Below are positions 14,699 to 27,039 of a DNA stretch of 64,000 bases, piece after piece. Origin of the DNA: Casuarius casuarius. Its lineage: Eukaryota; Chordata; Aves; Casuariiformes; Casuariidae. The DNA lies in the NCBI GenBank assembly GCA_003342895.1, contig PTFA01000111.1, positions 93,574 through 157,573 on the forward strand, in the 5' to 3' direction. The notes under the pieces were generated by a model. That model saw only the letters and a list, made by a program, of their open reading frames with translations, was not told where the DNA came from and ran no database searches. Position 1 is the first letter of the stretch. Each line of letters opens with the position of its first letter. A program made the position numbers and the translations under genes.

Positions 14699-15689
14699 GT
14701 CACTACCCCTGTTATGACTGCTGTTAATTTCAGAAAATATTACTATGTTTTGTTTAACATATCATAAGACTCCCAGAAATTTTTTTAAAGACAATTGGTA
14801 ACATATGACAAATATCTGCTTTGCATTTGTAGATTTATTATCATTTCTTGGGTGTTCCCCCACCACCCCAAAATAATCCTCTGACAATAATGAACATCTC
14901 TTTTTTATTATTTTTATTTAGAAAAGATTTGCATTTCTGCTGATTTCTGGTGGACTCCCTGGCCAAATTAATGGTACTATTGGACTGGAAACTCAAAAAG
15001 GCAAATGCACTTGTGTTGTACTGCCACGCTGATCTATGAAGTCAGACTAGACAAACAGCAGCACCATCTACTGTTTAGACTGTAATCTCAGAAACTCCTG
15101 AAAGCTGGAACAAGGTACATTATGTACGGTTTACAGTAGAAAATCCACACAAAGAATCACTTTCTGTAACTGATACACCGTGCCTTAAAATATTAAGTTT
15201 AAAAGCAAAATTAAAAACAGACAGCTGAGATGTCTGTCATCCATTTCTGCATTATTTTTTCATGCAAATTATTCCAATAATGGAAATAAGAAATCTAAAA
15301 ACATTTTTAAATTAAGCAAATAAACTGGAAAGCCAACTGCTTTTACAATCAAATGGTTCTTTGATTTGTTACATGATTTTGGAATGTATCAACGCATCAT
15401 ATATATATATGTATATGTTTGCACACACACAGCATGAAATGGACCAGCAGACTGATTTGTATTCACAAAATTTATGACCTGATGCAGACAAGTCCTGAAA
15501 ATTGTGTCATTTTTCAGATTAATAGCTAAAGGACCCCTAATGTGTTAGCAGATCTTATTTGAAGGAAATGTTTGTAGTGGTATTTTTAATAAGGTACTCA
15601 GGAACAGCTCTTACTTTGGAGGTAGTGGGTTCCATCCCCACAAGAACTTTATAACCCCCCAGTAAAAGCTTTGAGTCTCATTTCATTCT

Positions 15690-15911
15690 TATGTTAAACA
15701 GAGGGCCATGGCACACACCAGCATGGAGTATGACACCCTGGATGTCAGGAGGAGAGGAGCACTGGGCCCCTGCACTGGCCCTCAGTGGGGATTTCCCTGG
15801 CTATGCTCTCCCCTGCCCCAGGCTGAGTGTGAAAAGTAGCCCATAAGAGAAAGTTACTAGGTCCTTCAGAAAGCAATGAAAGCAATGACCTTTCTCGGGG
15901 GGGGGGGGGGG
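15690..15911. other. GC-richer patch ending in a G15 run
   Basis: About 150 bases (15700-15840) are clearly GC-richer than the surroundings and contain C-, G- and TGCCC-rich words. They end close to an uninterrupted run of 15 G at 15897-15911. No coding frame or repeat family was recognised. It could be a fragment of an unrecognised repeat or a conserved noncoding element. Confidence 0.4.
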
Positions 15912-16389
15912 TGCCTTAAATCACATAATATCAGCTAGTTTTCCCATGGTTTGTATTTTAGCTTAGTTATAGCTGTATCACTGCTGCTTAAATCAAGTAG
16001 AAGCTGGTCAGCCTGTAAGTTATATCCTATAAAGTATGTTATATTGGATATGCCTAAACTCAATCAAATTAATTCATGCTTGGAGTGAACTGGTAAGGTT
16101 CAACAAATCTAACCGTTTGAAAATGTTAGTTAATAATAAATCAATGTATTCTAGCACAATACTTAAAAATTATTTTGCTTTATAGAAATATTCTTGGGAA
16201 AAGTGCCCATGCATATGTGTAGAAGCTTTAGCTCAATCAGCCAACTACTTAAGAAACTCAGAAAAGACCATAGAAATAGATAATCTGGCTGACATTATTC
16301 TACCTGTTTACTCAGGGAGGCTGAGAGTGTTAGCCTTCTGCCTGGAATGATTTTCTTGGCTAAAAACAAATAAATAGGACAACTGTCTC

Positions 16390-16860
16390 ACACTTTTTTT
16401 TTTTCTTTCTGATTGCGTCCGAGATGGCAGATCACAAGGCTGCGTCTGTAAAACATTTGTTCAATGGACTTCCGGCAACCTATGGTCCATCTTTCCAAAC
16501 TCTATCTTCGGATAGATTCTTTGGGACAACTCCTACATTTGTTCCTTCTGCGAACTTTATCTCCTGTAACCCATCCCTCTTTGTGTCACTTTGTTTGGAC
16601 AGTTTACCTGTGCACAGAGACTCTACAAGCAGGATATACACAGCTAAAAGTATAAAGCAAATATTCATTAGCTATCATACATACGATAGCTACCATACAT
16701 ACAAGCTACTAGGCTAAGCTTTAACATGCTCACTGCTCCTTATAAGACGCCCAAAGATAATTTGCTAGCCAGGCAGGCGGTCAGGAGGAGAACGGTCAGC
16801 TCCTGGAATGGAGCCTCAGTGCTGCCGAACAGCCATCTTCTGCCACCCTGATTTTTTTTT
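16390..16860. other. CpG-containing patch, unrecognised (possible TE or regulatory DNA)
   Basis: This stretch begins at a T-run and contains several CpG dinucleotides (GCGTCCGAG, TTCCGGC, CTTCGGAT, GAACGGTC, TGCCGAAC) in a region where CpG is otherwise rare. It holds a plus-strand open frame of 97 codons from an ATG at 16424 (begins MADHKAASV) in the context CCGAGATGG, a good initiation context. I do not recognise the protein. A short repeat CATACATACGATAGCTACCATACATAC lies near 16675-16700. Alternatives are a young repeat, a processed pseudogene fragment, or a distal regulatory element. Confidence 0.35.
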
Positions 16861-16899
16861 TAACTTTATACTTATCCATGTTGGTGTTTCTTCCTTGTC

Positions 16900-19800
16900 T
16901 TACTTCTGTCTGCAATTTTACTGTTCTTATCTCACATGGTAAGAAACCTTTCCTACCTCACCCTCCACACTTTCTGACATTTTTCTTTACAACTTAGGTA
17001 TTTCCTCAGAAGTCCAAGCCATGGTTATCTAGCTGTGCAGTATCAGAGATGGGCCTTGGATCCCTGGAGCACAGAGTTAGAGAAAGAGGCAGTTTCATTC
17101 TCTTTCAGCATGTGAGATGACTGTGACACAGGATGTAAGGATTAGATGGCTAAGATTTAGAATAGGTAGCTACCATACAGACCCATAGGTTTGAATGTCA
17201 GCTACTCAACAGTAACTTTCTATGTGCTCTGGCCTACCCACAAAAGAAAAGCTTATCCTTTTCCCTGTGATACACCATTAGATGTTTCTGCAAATCCTGG
17301 TACATTGCAATAAATCATTATTTTTTATTGAATTTTAGTTAGTTTTCAATCCATGTATCAGCATTTGGATCCAGGACAATTTGAATTAATGTTGCAAAAT
17401 GCTGCACTAAATCCTTCAATGACATCCGTCCAAAATCAGGATCTTATATCCTCTCCATGAAAATACAGAGCTCATAAGAAAGAGACATTCAGTAGCAGAC
17501 ATATTTTAAAAATATATATACTTCTGAATAATATGCATCACATTTCTGTCATCAAAAAAAGACTTTCCAGGTAACTTTTACTCTTATTTTCCTTATACGC
17601 CTTCTCATTTTCTATATAAGAATCAATCTGTGAAGTAAGAATTCACGGTCTTACTGGCAAAGACACATCACAGAAATCTTGGGACTAACCAACTTAATCA
17701 TGCTGACCAAAACTGTAACAAAGATAGAGTCATATTACCAAAAACCTCCTTTTGCTGCTGTAGCTAGCCTTTCCAGGCAACTGATTTTAGATACCTCCAA
17801 TTAAGCTGTATCTTAACTATTTCAGTGCTTCAAAATACCTGTTTTGGCGAACATCATATTGCAAAGTTATTTAAATTATTATGTAATCTATGTTAGCATT
17901 GGGGGAGTTTTTGGGGGGGGTGCATTTTCTTCTTAAGAAAATGGCAAAGAACTATGACTGACTATAAATGAACAAAGACTAAAAGATTTATGTCACGCTA
18001 TAAAATGCTGAATATGGACAAATTTATCTAAATATTAGCACACAGCAGGCAAAAGCTTTGACATTCTAAGGATAGGGGTCTGATCTACCCTGATCTTTAG
18101 CAAAAGACAAGAGATGGGCCAGAGATACAGAGCTGAAGAACCAGCCTTATTTGCACTTGCTGCTAAAAGGACAAAAGAGATATGAGTGACAGCTGCAGAC
18201 AGACAGACTCCATCTCCCTAACAGTATACTGTCTTCAGCAATTACTTGCTTTGCCTACACTTGGATCTAGCCCTGACTACACATTTTATTATCACCAAAA
18301 CAGAAACCTTAATCTACATTAGTAATTTTCCAGTGTATGAATAGACCAGACACAGTGCAGAAAGAACAGGCTAGCTACTATACTTTAACACATCTGAAAG
18401 GATGAGCATTCAAAGGTTCCTCTTGCCATTTTTGTGACTTTCCTACCTGCCAAAGCTGTCAACTAAAGTATCAATTTAGATGGAAGTGTGGTCTTAACAA
18501 CATGAATGCATACTACACATCAGAACAGGAATCCTTGGTCTATAATTAAAGCTAGATTTTTTTTTATACAGTTAAGGCTTATCAGGCTTTGTTATCTACA
18601 GACTCAATCTGTAAGTACGGGGAGACCAGAGCAGGGTGATGGAAAGAGAAGCAGTAACTCTGCCGTAAGAGGGTTTGGCTACTGTGTGCACTTCAGTAGC
18701 CAGAAGACAATCCCAGATCTCCATATTTTGCAACTCCTTTTCCTTTACTATGCATTTGGGCTGCAAGCCAGTTGCTGTTGCTGCTGCTTCCTCTTCCTGT
18801 CCACACAAAATATCTGCAGTGAATTTCAGTGTGAATAAATTCCCAACCAACCAAAAAACCTCTGCTTTTGTAAAGTATTAAAGGATTATTCTTTATGAAT
18901 ACACAGAAAATTCAGAAAAAATAGAGCTTTATGTACAAACGTTTTAGTATAACTTCCATCAGTTCCATGGAATTTGTTCCTCTGTTTCATTGTAAACTGA
19001 AATTTACTTCCAGTGGAGAGTCACTTTGTTTTCTTCACTTCTGTAAGAAAGCTGAATGCAGAACTTTCTAATTTTGCAGAGAAATATAGGCAACCCTATA
19101 TGCAGGCTATTCAATGCAGCAATTTTTCTTTGGGGATGGGCTTATTTTCTAACTGCATGTGTATAAAAAACAGGTTTAATAAAACGTTGTGGTAAACAAT
19201 GACTTAAAGGAAATCAGCACTTATCTATGACCACAGTTGTGTTAACATAGTAAAATAAGAAGTTCCTTTGTTTCTGAAATACTTGCCATTTTAAATTTCC
19301 CTTCCTGAGCAGGGAGAGCAACAAAATATTTTATTGAATCAGATGAAGTGACATCTAGTATTGCTAATCATGGTAATCATTTAAATTAACATAAGAATGG
19401 GATAAAAGCCAGGAGTAACAGCCACATGAAAAGGGTAGAGAGAAGGGGAAGAGAAATGGGGAGTCGACTAGTGGATGGTGTACTCAGGTCTACGTTCTTC
19501 TTTCTCGTGTCTAGTTTTTACAGACCACCAATTGTGAGAAAGTGTCAGAGGTCCAATCTTTATGTTCCTGTGAAAACTGGGCCTGAACTCTCAGATATTT
19601 CTGCATTGCTCTAATGGGAAGCATACCTCAGGATTATGCCACTGATTAATTTATTTCTCTTCTTCCTTCCTTAGAAACAAGATTTTAACTTACAGACTTA
19701 GCACTAGCTATGATATAGAAAAAAATCCAAGGCAAGCTATAAGACTCAAAGTAAGCAATTCCAAAGTTGTATTAAATAAAAAGATGCCTATAACACTTCC

Positions 19801-21590
19801 AGAAATACTCTGTAAACATAAACATTCATATCTCACTAGCATGAGTCACATTTAATATTTCTTTTCCTTACACTGACAAGCAGTATGTACATCAGTTTTC
19901 CAGTGCTCAAATACACAGATGTACATTTGGTGTTCTCATTTCTAACCATCTTTCAGTTGCTGATGGCATACATACATAATAAAAGTGAATTTTCCTGTGA
20001 TTTGTCTTTTAAATACAGATTTGTCTTCAAAACTCTGCTAATTTATGATTCATAATAGGACAGCAGGTGCAGTTCTATGTTATGATACAATAGGCTTTGC
20101 AGCCTCTATACAAGGAAATATATTTTGCATGATTCTATGTAGAAATTATCCTACAAATTTTTATTCACGTATTTTCTACCTTAGGATACCACCATTACAA
20201 ACTTATGAATATTTGTAAGATGTTAGGGTGAAATTAATTAATGAAAAACATACATAATTTTTATCTGTATCTTCCATTTCTCACAGGCATGTTTGATAAG
20301 CAGTAAGTTAAAAGTCAAAGACCCTGCAAATGTCCATATTTCTAAAGTAAAGGTGGATATTCTTTAATTCTACACTGTCTGAAACAAACTGAAGCACAAA
20401 TTAATACTTTATTATTATTTATTAAACAAGCACTTTAATGTAAGGGTAGGAAATTTAATAGTTGAAAAGAGGGCCAAATAAAACTGGATAAAGCTTCTCA
20501 ACTTGTTTTCAGCATTCCTCTCCAATAGGCATTTGCCTTGTTTCAGAACACTTGTTCACCTTAAACTGTGTGTAATTTTCAAGTGTTCCCCAGCCACTTC
20601 TAATGTTTTAGTGCCTGTGCTTTTAGGTCTAAATTGTTAAAAAAGCAGCTCCTTTGAGACATGACACAGAATATTTTACAAAGACATTGCATATATTTAT
20701 AACCTTCAGAAAATAACAAGACACTACATGTGTTTTAATTGTGTTACTGCATTTTTCTGTAAGTAACAATGATTTCTACCCATGAAGCCAATTTTTTTTA
20801 AATTGCCAAAACTAATCAATTCCACTTTACATAATAGAAATTAAAATCCATTAATCGCATTTTACAAATTGGAAACCAAATTTCAGAAAGACAGAGGCCA
20901 AATGTAGCATTTAAAATGCTATAACCAATCTCACCAGTGTAGCTTTAGTAAACTAATACTGTATTTTACTAGACCCCTGTGCAGTCCATTGCAATGAGCA
21001 CAACCCAGGTTCCCCTAAGGCACCCCTGAAATGACACAGCTCCTTACCTTATATTGCTGTTTACGTACTTTATGATAACTGAATTGGAACAGAGGTGCAC
21101 TAGAAGAATCATGTCTCACATGGTCTTTTCAACTCTGTATTACTGGCTCTGACTCAGCTCAGATCAGCAATGGCTGAAAACTGATTCTGTACAGTGAATT
21201 GTTGCAATAAGATGATCTCCATTACTAGACTTCCAAAAGGAGCACCTACCACTGAACATCAAAGCTGGGATTCATCTTGCCAACTTTTAGTGTCTGCATG
21301 CTAGGTGTCTTATGTAAGCAAGCTGCCTTGAAATCCTTCTTGATCTTCGGATACACACAACCACAGAAAGCAATTCAGCCCAGGAAAGATGCCTGATGTC
21401 ACAGCTGCACACCCACTTTAAACAACCAGAAGCTAGCCGGCTGTTTTTTCCCACAAAAATAGTTGCACCCCTTTGTATCCCAAACCTGTGCCCGCCCCTC
21501 CCAGGTACCAAGTGCAGAGGTCACACAGGCGAAAGAGGCTAATAAGCTACTGTATTTTTCCGCCCTGAGGTCGCTCTTTCAGCCTCAAAC
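16900..21590. other. AT-rich DNA upstream of the CpG island, no gene recognised
   Basis: No supported exon, RNA gene or recognised repeat was seen. GC content rises towards the right edge from about 21450 as the CpG island begins. Confidence 0.55.
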
Positions 21591-21784
21591 CCCCAGGTAG
21601 CGCTAGCTGCCTTGAGAAACGCCCCTCCGAGGCCAGGCCAGACACTCATCTGCCCAGCGAAACGGGGCCGCCGCAACTCATCTTGCGACCAGCCCCTCGG
21701 GGTCGCCGCGCCCGGCAGGGCAGCCCCCGGAGTGCCTCAACGGCCGCTCCTGGCCCCGACCCGGCGATCAGGGCCGCGCCCGGC

Positions 21785-21796
21785 TGCGCACGCGCG
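21785..21796. promoter_or_regulatory. NRF1-like binding site
   Basis: TGCGCACGCGCG matches the NRF1 consensus (T/C)GCGCA(T/C)GCGC and sits inside the CpG island. Binding is inferred from the motif only. Confidence 0.6.
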
Positions 21797-22020
21797 AAGC
21801 GACGGCGTCACGGGGGAGCGGCGCTCGCGCCCACCGCGCACGCCCGCTTACCGCGGTCCCGCCGCGGGAGCGCGGCAGAGGCGGAACTCGGGGCCGCTAG
21901 GGGCCGCTAGGGACCGCCGCCTCGCGCCTCCGCTGCCGGGCTTTCATGGGACGCCCCTCCCGCTGCGGCGCCGGAGGTAGCGCCCGCGGGCGGGGATGGG
22001 TTTGTTTTTTTTTTTTGCAA

Positions 22021-22029
22021 TCTCGCGAG
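22021..22029. promoter_or_regulatory. BANP/Kaiso-type TCTCGCGAG element
   Basis: TCTCGCGAG matches nine of the ten bases of the palindromic TCTCGCGAGA promoter element of methylation-sensitive housekeeping promoters. It lies just 3' of a T-run within the CpG island. Binding is inferred. Confidence 0.5.
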
Positions 22030-22434
22030 CTTTCGGGTGGGGAGCGAGCGACCGCAGGGGCGGGGGAGAGGGAGGAGGAGAGGAGGGCGCGCGCAGTCGT
22101 CAGGTGCGTCAGGGCGTTTCGGCACGCGCGGGACGGCTGGCGCCGTGCGCGAGGCGCGGCCAGCGCGCGCAGGGGCCCGGGCCCAAGCCGGCGGGGCGGG
22201 GCGGGGCGCAGTGCAGGTGGCCGTTAACGAGCGCGGTGGGGCGGTGCCTCCGCGGCCGTGTTGCTGACGGCGGGGCGCTGAAAGGGGTAGGGCCCTGCTG
22301 TTATCGCGTAGCCCGTGTTAGACTTGTGTGGGTCTGAGGCAGGAATGTACCACCTGGGGAAACTGGAGTGGTTTGGGCTGTGAGGTTAAAACCGGAAGGG
22401 ATGGGGCCGGCTTTAAAAATCGCCCTTGCGTTAC

Positions 22435-22464
22435 TTTTTTTTTTTTTTAAAAAAAAAAAAAAAA
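22435..22464. repeat. T-run followed by A-run (T14A16)
   Basis: About 14 T directly followed by 16 A, forming a perfect homopolymeric palindrome between the CpG island and the first candidate upstream exon. Confidence 0.85.
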
Positions 22465-22524
22465 CAGTGGCGTTTCTTTATTTTACGGTCACTTAAGGTG
22501 TCACTTGGCTTTTTGTGTTTACAG

Positions 22525-22743
22525 TACTAAAAAGCTGTGTTTCACAGTTTCGCCTGTTTTGCGTGCTACTATTAATTGTTTGCAAAAAAAGAAAAGGGAG
22601 AGGAAAAATCAAAGTGTGGGCCACCTCTCATGGCACAATCGATGAAGTGGAAAACCTGAAACCCACTTATTTGATTGGGATTAAATTTGAAATTGATAGT
22701 GATCTGAGACCTTGCATAAACAGAATGACCCACTCCTGCGTGC
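22525..22743 (+). CDS. Candidate upstream exon A (weak)
   Basis: An open frame runs from an acceptor-like site (TTTTTGTGTTTACAG ending at 22524) to a donor-like GTATGT at 22744. The frame encodes a plausible-looking stretch including KIKVWATSHGTIDEV, with no stop for more than 80 codons. The acceptor leaves phase 1 and the donor leaves phase 1, so it would join candidate exon B in frame. I do not recognise the protein. The donor sits at the start of a CA microsatellite, which lowers confidence, and the openness may be chance. It could also be untranslated leader or not an exon at all. Confidence 0.22.
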
Positions 22744-23482
22744 GTATGTACACACACACATACACACTCTGCTAATCAGGGCAATAACTTTTTTCTTCTC
22801 ATGTGAGCAAGTTCATTTTCATCTGTTATACTTCACTGTCAAAATCTTGCTAGGTGTAAATCAGTCTTACCGTTTGATTTGTGTGTTACACCTGTGATTG
22901 CCTTGTAGCATAGAAAATTACAAGATTTACCTCCTACAAGGGAGTCTGCTTGACTTTTCTTTATTAGGCTCTGACATTGCAACTTTGTGAACACTTGATT
23001 TGAAGACACCAGAACTGTCCTTTTACATTGTTCAGCTGAGCGAGAAGTAACAGCATGTTCATGTTGTTAATTACAAGGATTTTTTTTTCTTCTTTGTTCT
23101 TTGCATGAAATAATAATACTAGTGCTTCCTTTTTCCAAAATGAACAATTAATTTTATGGAGGTGGATAGCATACTGCCAGGTCGTTGCTGGTGAGAGAGA
23201 GAAGTGCATACTAAATACTTAAAACTGCCAAGAGTTGTTTCAGTTTCAATGTTATATCAGCTGTTAATCTCAAACCATCAGTATTTTAAATCGTGATTCC
23301 TTGAAAGCTGACCACGTGAAAGTGTTGTGAAGAGGGTTCTGTTACAGAATCAGGGCCTTAGTGTACAACTACTTTTTGACTACTCAGTTTTTTTTAATGT
23401 TTTTAAACAGGTTATATTTAGAAGAGGAGAAGTGTCTATTGTATACTTTGGTGGTGTCCAGCAGCTCATCTGTTGATACTTT

Positions 23483-23734
23483 ATGTACTTCCTTTATAAC
23501 TCCATAGTAGAACAACTTCCAAGAGTGTCTGTTTGGTTACTGCAGCATCTGGATCCAGAGGTTATTTTTAAGAAAATGTGGACTGCTAAAACTCTTTGTA
23601 GTGCTCAAATACAATTCCTTCAGCTGACAGAAGGCAGATTATGTAGTTGCATATTTCCAAAAACTCAGCAGTTCTGGATTGGTATTCTAAACTATTGTAC
23701 CATACGGGCACCACATAACCAAGTTAAATGCCAG
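23483..23734 (+). CDS. Candidate upstream exon B, in frame with PNPLA4
   Basis: An open frame of 84 codons from ATG 23483 ends exactly at a strong donor, CAG/GTAAGT (intron starts 23735). It contains WTAKTLCSAQIQFLQLTEG and ends NQVKCQ. Two starts are possible. A spliced exon could begin at 23411 after TTTTTAAACAG, in which case an in-frame TGA at 23474 precedes ATG 23483. Alternatively the acceptor is at CTCCATAG (exon from 23508), giving a phase-1 join to an earlier exon. The donor is phase 0 and fits candidate exon C. The composition (hydrophobic, cysteine, aromatic) looks like a folded domain, but I recognise no family. It may extend PNPLA4, belong to another gene, or be a leader exon. 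Confidence 0.4.
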
Positions 23735-23810
23735 GTAAGTATATTTTTGTGGTGCTGTAGGTTTGTATGGTACAGATTGATCCAGAGATAATACCCTTTG
23801 TTTTAGAACC

Positions 23811-23850
23811 TAGGGTACCCCTAGGGTTAAGCCTTAGGGTTAAGCTTTTG
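23811..23850 (+). repeat. Short TTAGGGTTAAGC duplication (telomere-like words)
   Basis: Two adjacent copies of a unit like (C)TAGGGTTAAGC follow a small palindrome CCTAGGGTACCCCTAGG. They contain TTAGGG only once or twice, too few to call interstitial telomeric DNA. Confidence 0.5.
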
Positions 23851-24574
23851 CTCTTGCAGACTTACTCATGAATTAAAAATGCCTTTTGTAAGTAAGGTTA
23901 AATGGCAGGCAGCAGAAAGTTGTAGGAGACCTAGTGTTGCAGTATAAACTTTTTTGTGTGTCTTGCAGTTAACTTTTAATTAAAATATTGTTTGATTTAT
24001 TATATGTATTTATTTATTTGTTACTTGTTACTAGTTTTTTAAGTTATGCTGTAGACAATATACAATGTTAACTGACAGACTCATTAAAGTGACAACCCTC
24101 TAGTGAAGAATAAGATCAGAGTTTTCTGGAAAACTTTGTACTAATACAATATTGTAGGAAGGGCAAAAACAGTCAGTTTCTACTGGATTGGTAAAAGAGA
24201 ATAGAAACATACGAGTCTGTTTATAAAAAAGGAAAATCTGTCAATACAAACAAAAACTATAAAAACTATATAAAATAATATAAGATTAATCTTGGAGACC
24301 AACAGTTCCAAGTTGGAGTGTTTGTTCTTTTCTAGAAGTATGTAGCTGTATATAGTTGAGTGAACCTTTAAAAATATAAATAGCTGCATGCAATTTTTAA
24401 ATAATAGAATATTGTGTTTTCCAGTTAGTTTAACGGGGGCAAAGCAATTGTGAGGAAGTCTAGATAATTTTACAACTATTTTAAATAGATTAACAAGGTC
24501 TATTAAGGATATTTTTTCCTATATATGCCTGCTGCTTCTCTTCTAAATAATAATATTTGACTGTATAATTGTAG

Positions 24575-24701
24575 GTTTCTAAGATAAATGATGAAAAATC
24601 AGTAGTAGATACAACAGCTGCTGTTAGTCCACAGGGACCTAAAATAGCTACTGGAAAAAGTCTCAGTGGAATAGGCAATGGAAGACACCGTTCATTAGAA
24701 G
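24575..24701 (+). CDS. Candidate upstream exon C, in frame with PNPLA4
   Basis: 127 bases lie between an acceptor (TATAATTGTAG) and a donor (GAAG/GTATTT). The sequence is open in the frame continued from exon B and encodes a hydrophilic stretch with KINDEKSVVDTTAAVSPQG and ending RHRSLE. The exon enters in phase 0 and leaves in phase 1. The PNPLA4 start exon has five bases before its ATG, so a phase-1 join reads ...SLE-A-K-M-K-H without a stop. No family is recognised. It may instead be an untranslated leader exon or an exon of another gene. Confidence 0.4.
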
Positions 24702-27039
24702 GTATTTAATCTTTCCTTACCCTCATTTTAAAAAGCAGCCCCTCTCCATCTTGTCTTGATTGCTTGTATTAATGATCAAGATGGTCTAAACTATCAACTT
24801 TAGTTTTACATCATGTGTTGTTTTTTTGCTTGTTTGTGTCTTAATGACTGGATTGTGCACTGATATTTTTAATAATAATTATTATTTTTTTTGACTCCAA
24901 CTTCATTCAACTCTCAAAATGCTTATTCAACATGACTGGACAGATGCAAAACTTGTAGCCTTCCCACCTTCCCCCTGTCAACTGTAGTGACTTAAGAAAG
25001 CAGAACACAGTCTTGTTGGATGGGTAATTGTTTTGTGAGAGCCCATTTTGGACTGGGAAAATCAGTTCTTTGAATATTCACTGAAGCCTGTAAATGATCT
25101 TTGACGTCAGCGAACTTTTTGACTGGATCTTGATGCTTAAAACAGAAAAACATTCCTGTGTGAGTGGAGATTTCTGGTTTGGGGGAACTTAATGATTATT
25201 GTGTAACTTAAATATGACCTTTATTTTAGCAATGCTTCCTTGCTAAACAGTTCTTTTCTTCCTATGACCTTGCTTGTTTTCGTGTTCCTAGCTCATAACT
25301 AATCCTCAAATGTGGCATTTTGCATCATACATCTTTTATCTTAAGTTACTTTAAAGTAGCTTTTAGCTCCTGTGCTTCAGGGTGTTTGGTCATTCTCATT
25401 CTATGTATATTTAATTGTTGTTTGTAAAGGTTTTCTAGTTAGTTGCTTTAGGCATTTCCAGCTTTCATTTACAAACTGGATGACACTGAGTGTAATTATA
25501 ACTGGTTAAGACACTGAGATTATATACTGCTTACATAATTACGTTGTCCAGAAAACAGCAGTAAGAGAAACTTGTGCTATTTGTTCTATGTGACAAGTAA
25601 AAAGACAGTACTTACCCTGAAAAACTTGTTTCTTTATATATACTCTGTTGCATGTTTGCATTGTGAATGGATGAGATGCTGTTAAGTATACAAAAACTAA
25701 TCCCCCCACACAGCTTGAAGTACAATATTTTTTTAAGCACCACTGAATCCTTCTGACAGATGTGACAATCTTTTAAATATAACTGTTAGGGCTATGCTTA
25801 TTCCTGAATGCTCTTGCATTATCCATAGAATAATGTGATTGAACAGCCCCAGTGCCCTTGTTTGTTTCTTGCTGCATGTAGCTTTTCTTACACTTTTAGT
25901 TTTCTTGCTAGACCACAAAAACATACCTATACCCTTAGCTGGTTGAAATCCTTAGATTTTCAAATTTGCCAGTTGTGTAATTAACAATGTCTTTGCAAAG
26001 CAGCATCAAATGTATTTGCTAGGTCTTGCATGAGTTGTAACTCTACAGCGTACACTGTCTAGTTCTCTACTGAAATATATTTGTGCATCTTGTAAAGTGC
26101 ATTAAAAACTGTTCTTGGACATGTCAGTATCATAACTTTTAAGTTACTAGATGATATCTTTAAAGATATCTTTAACTTACATTTAATCCTCTAAGAATTT
26201 TTGTTCTGATGTCTTGTGGAACAGATGTTTTGTACTAAGATAGCAAGATTTCTGCTGTTAGATCAGTCAGCTGAAAAAATGTGATCTTGTTCCATGTCCC
26301 GGTGTGACTGCATTCCCATTTTTGGTACTTTGTAAGAAATTCCCAGGGAATAGTCATACTGTACTTTAATTTCTCTGTATGTCTTGAGAGTTGTTACCAC
26401 CCTACTATTCTTTTTGATCAAAAAAGCAGTGATATACCAGATCATAAGAGGAAAAAAAAGTTTTTGACTCATATTGTCTCTGAGATACGTCATTCTAACT
26501 TGCAAATCAAATGTTGCCATGACATTTGCAAGATTCAAAAGAAGTGGGAAGCTTTATATTTTTATGAAACAGAATATCTTGGTTCCTGTCTCTTCCTTTT
26601 CTGATTTCACAGGGCATTCATTCATCTAACGAATGCTTTCTCATCTTTTCCTCTTACTCAGAGAATTCTCTGAAAGGTGAAACAAGACCTTAACTGTCAG
26701 TGAGAAGCCTGTTTGCTGGATCTGCGTCTGTTAAGCAGATACAGAACCATGATTTTTGTCCTTCATCTGTATCTGTCTTCTTTGTAGGTCATCTGCCTTG
26801 TTACAGACTTTTTTTTTCCCCATTCCCTCATTTCAGTCAGTGTACAAAACCTCCCTGCAGGTAGATACATAGTGCTGAATGAAAATGTCTCTCTTCTGTT
26901 GTTCTGTTCTCTTTTCTATAATGATGGTGATTTGTAATACTCCTCTCGTTGTAATAGTCTGAACAAAAGAATTTTCAGTAAAAATTCACCCAGATACAGT
27001 AACTGACTATCACTTACGAAGTTAAACATTACACGATTT

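Larger units (their letters stand above)
21600..22350 (+). promoter_or_regulatory. CpG island, probable promoter of PNPLA4 (and of the upstream exons)
   Basis: About 750 bases of very GC-rich, CpG-dense sequence, unique in the window. It contains an NRF1-type palindrome TGCGCACGCGC (21785-21795), TCTCGCGAG (22021-22029; the motif bound by BANP and also described for Kaiso/ZBTB33), a CGTCAC half-CRE near 21806, Sp1-type GGGGCGGGGCGGGGC around 22194-22208, and a small duplication GGGCCGCTAG (about 21891-21910). These are typical of broad, TATA-less housekeeping promoters. Because the next plus-strand gene is PNPLA4, I assign the island to it. Strand and exact start site cannot be fixed by eye; CAG/GTGCGT near 22102 is a candidate first-exon donor. 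Open frames inside the island reflect GC content and are not proposed as genes. Confidence 0.85.

Noticed and set aside
21612..22337. Several long, proline/arginine/alanine-rich open frames on both strands
   Set aside because: They lie within the CpG island, overlap each other in different frames and have the composition expected of GC-rich noncoding DNA.
23811..23850. Interstitial telomeric repeat
   Set aside because: Only one or two TTAGGG words within a different 12-bp unit.
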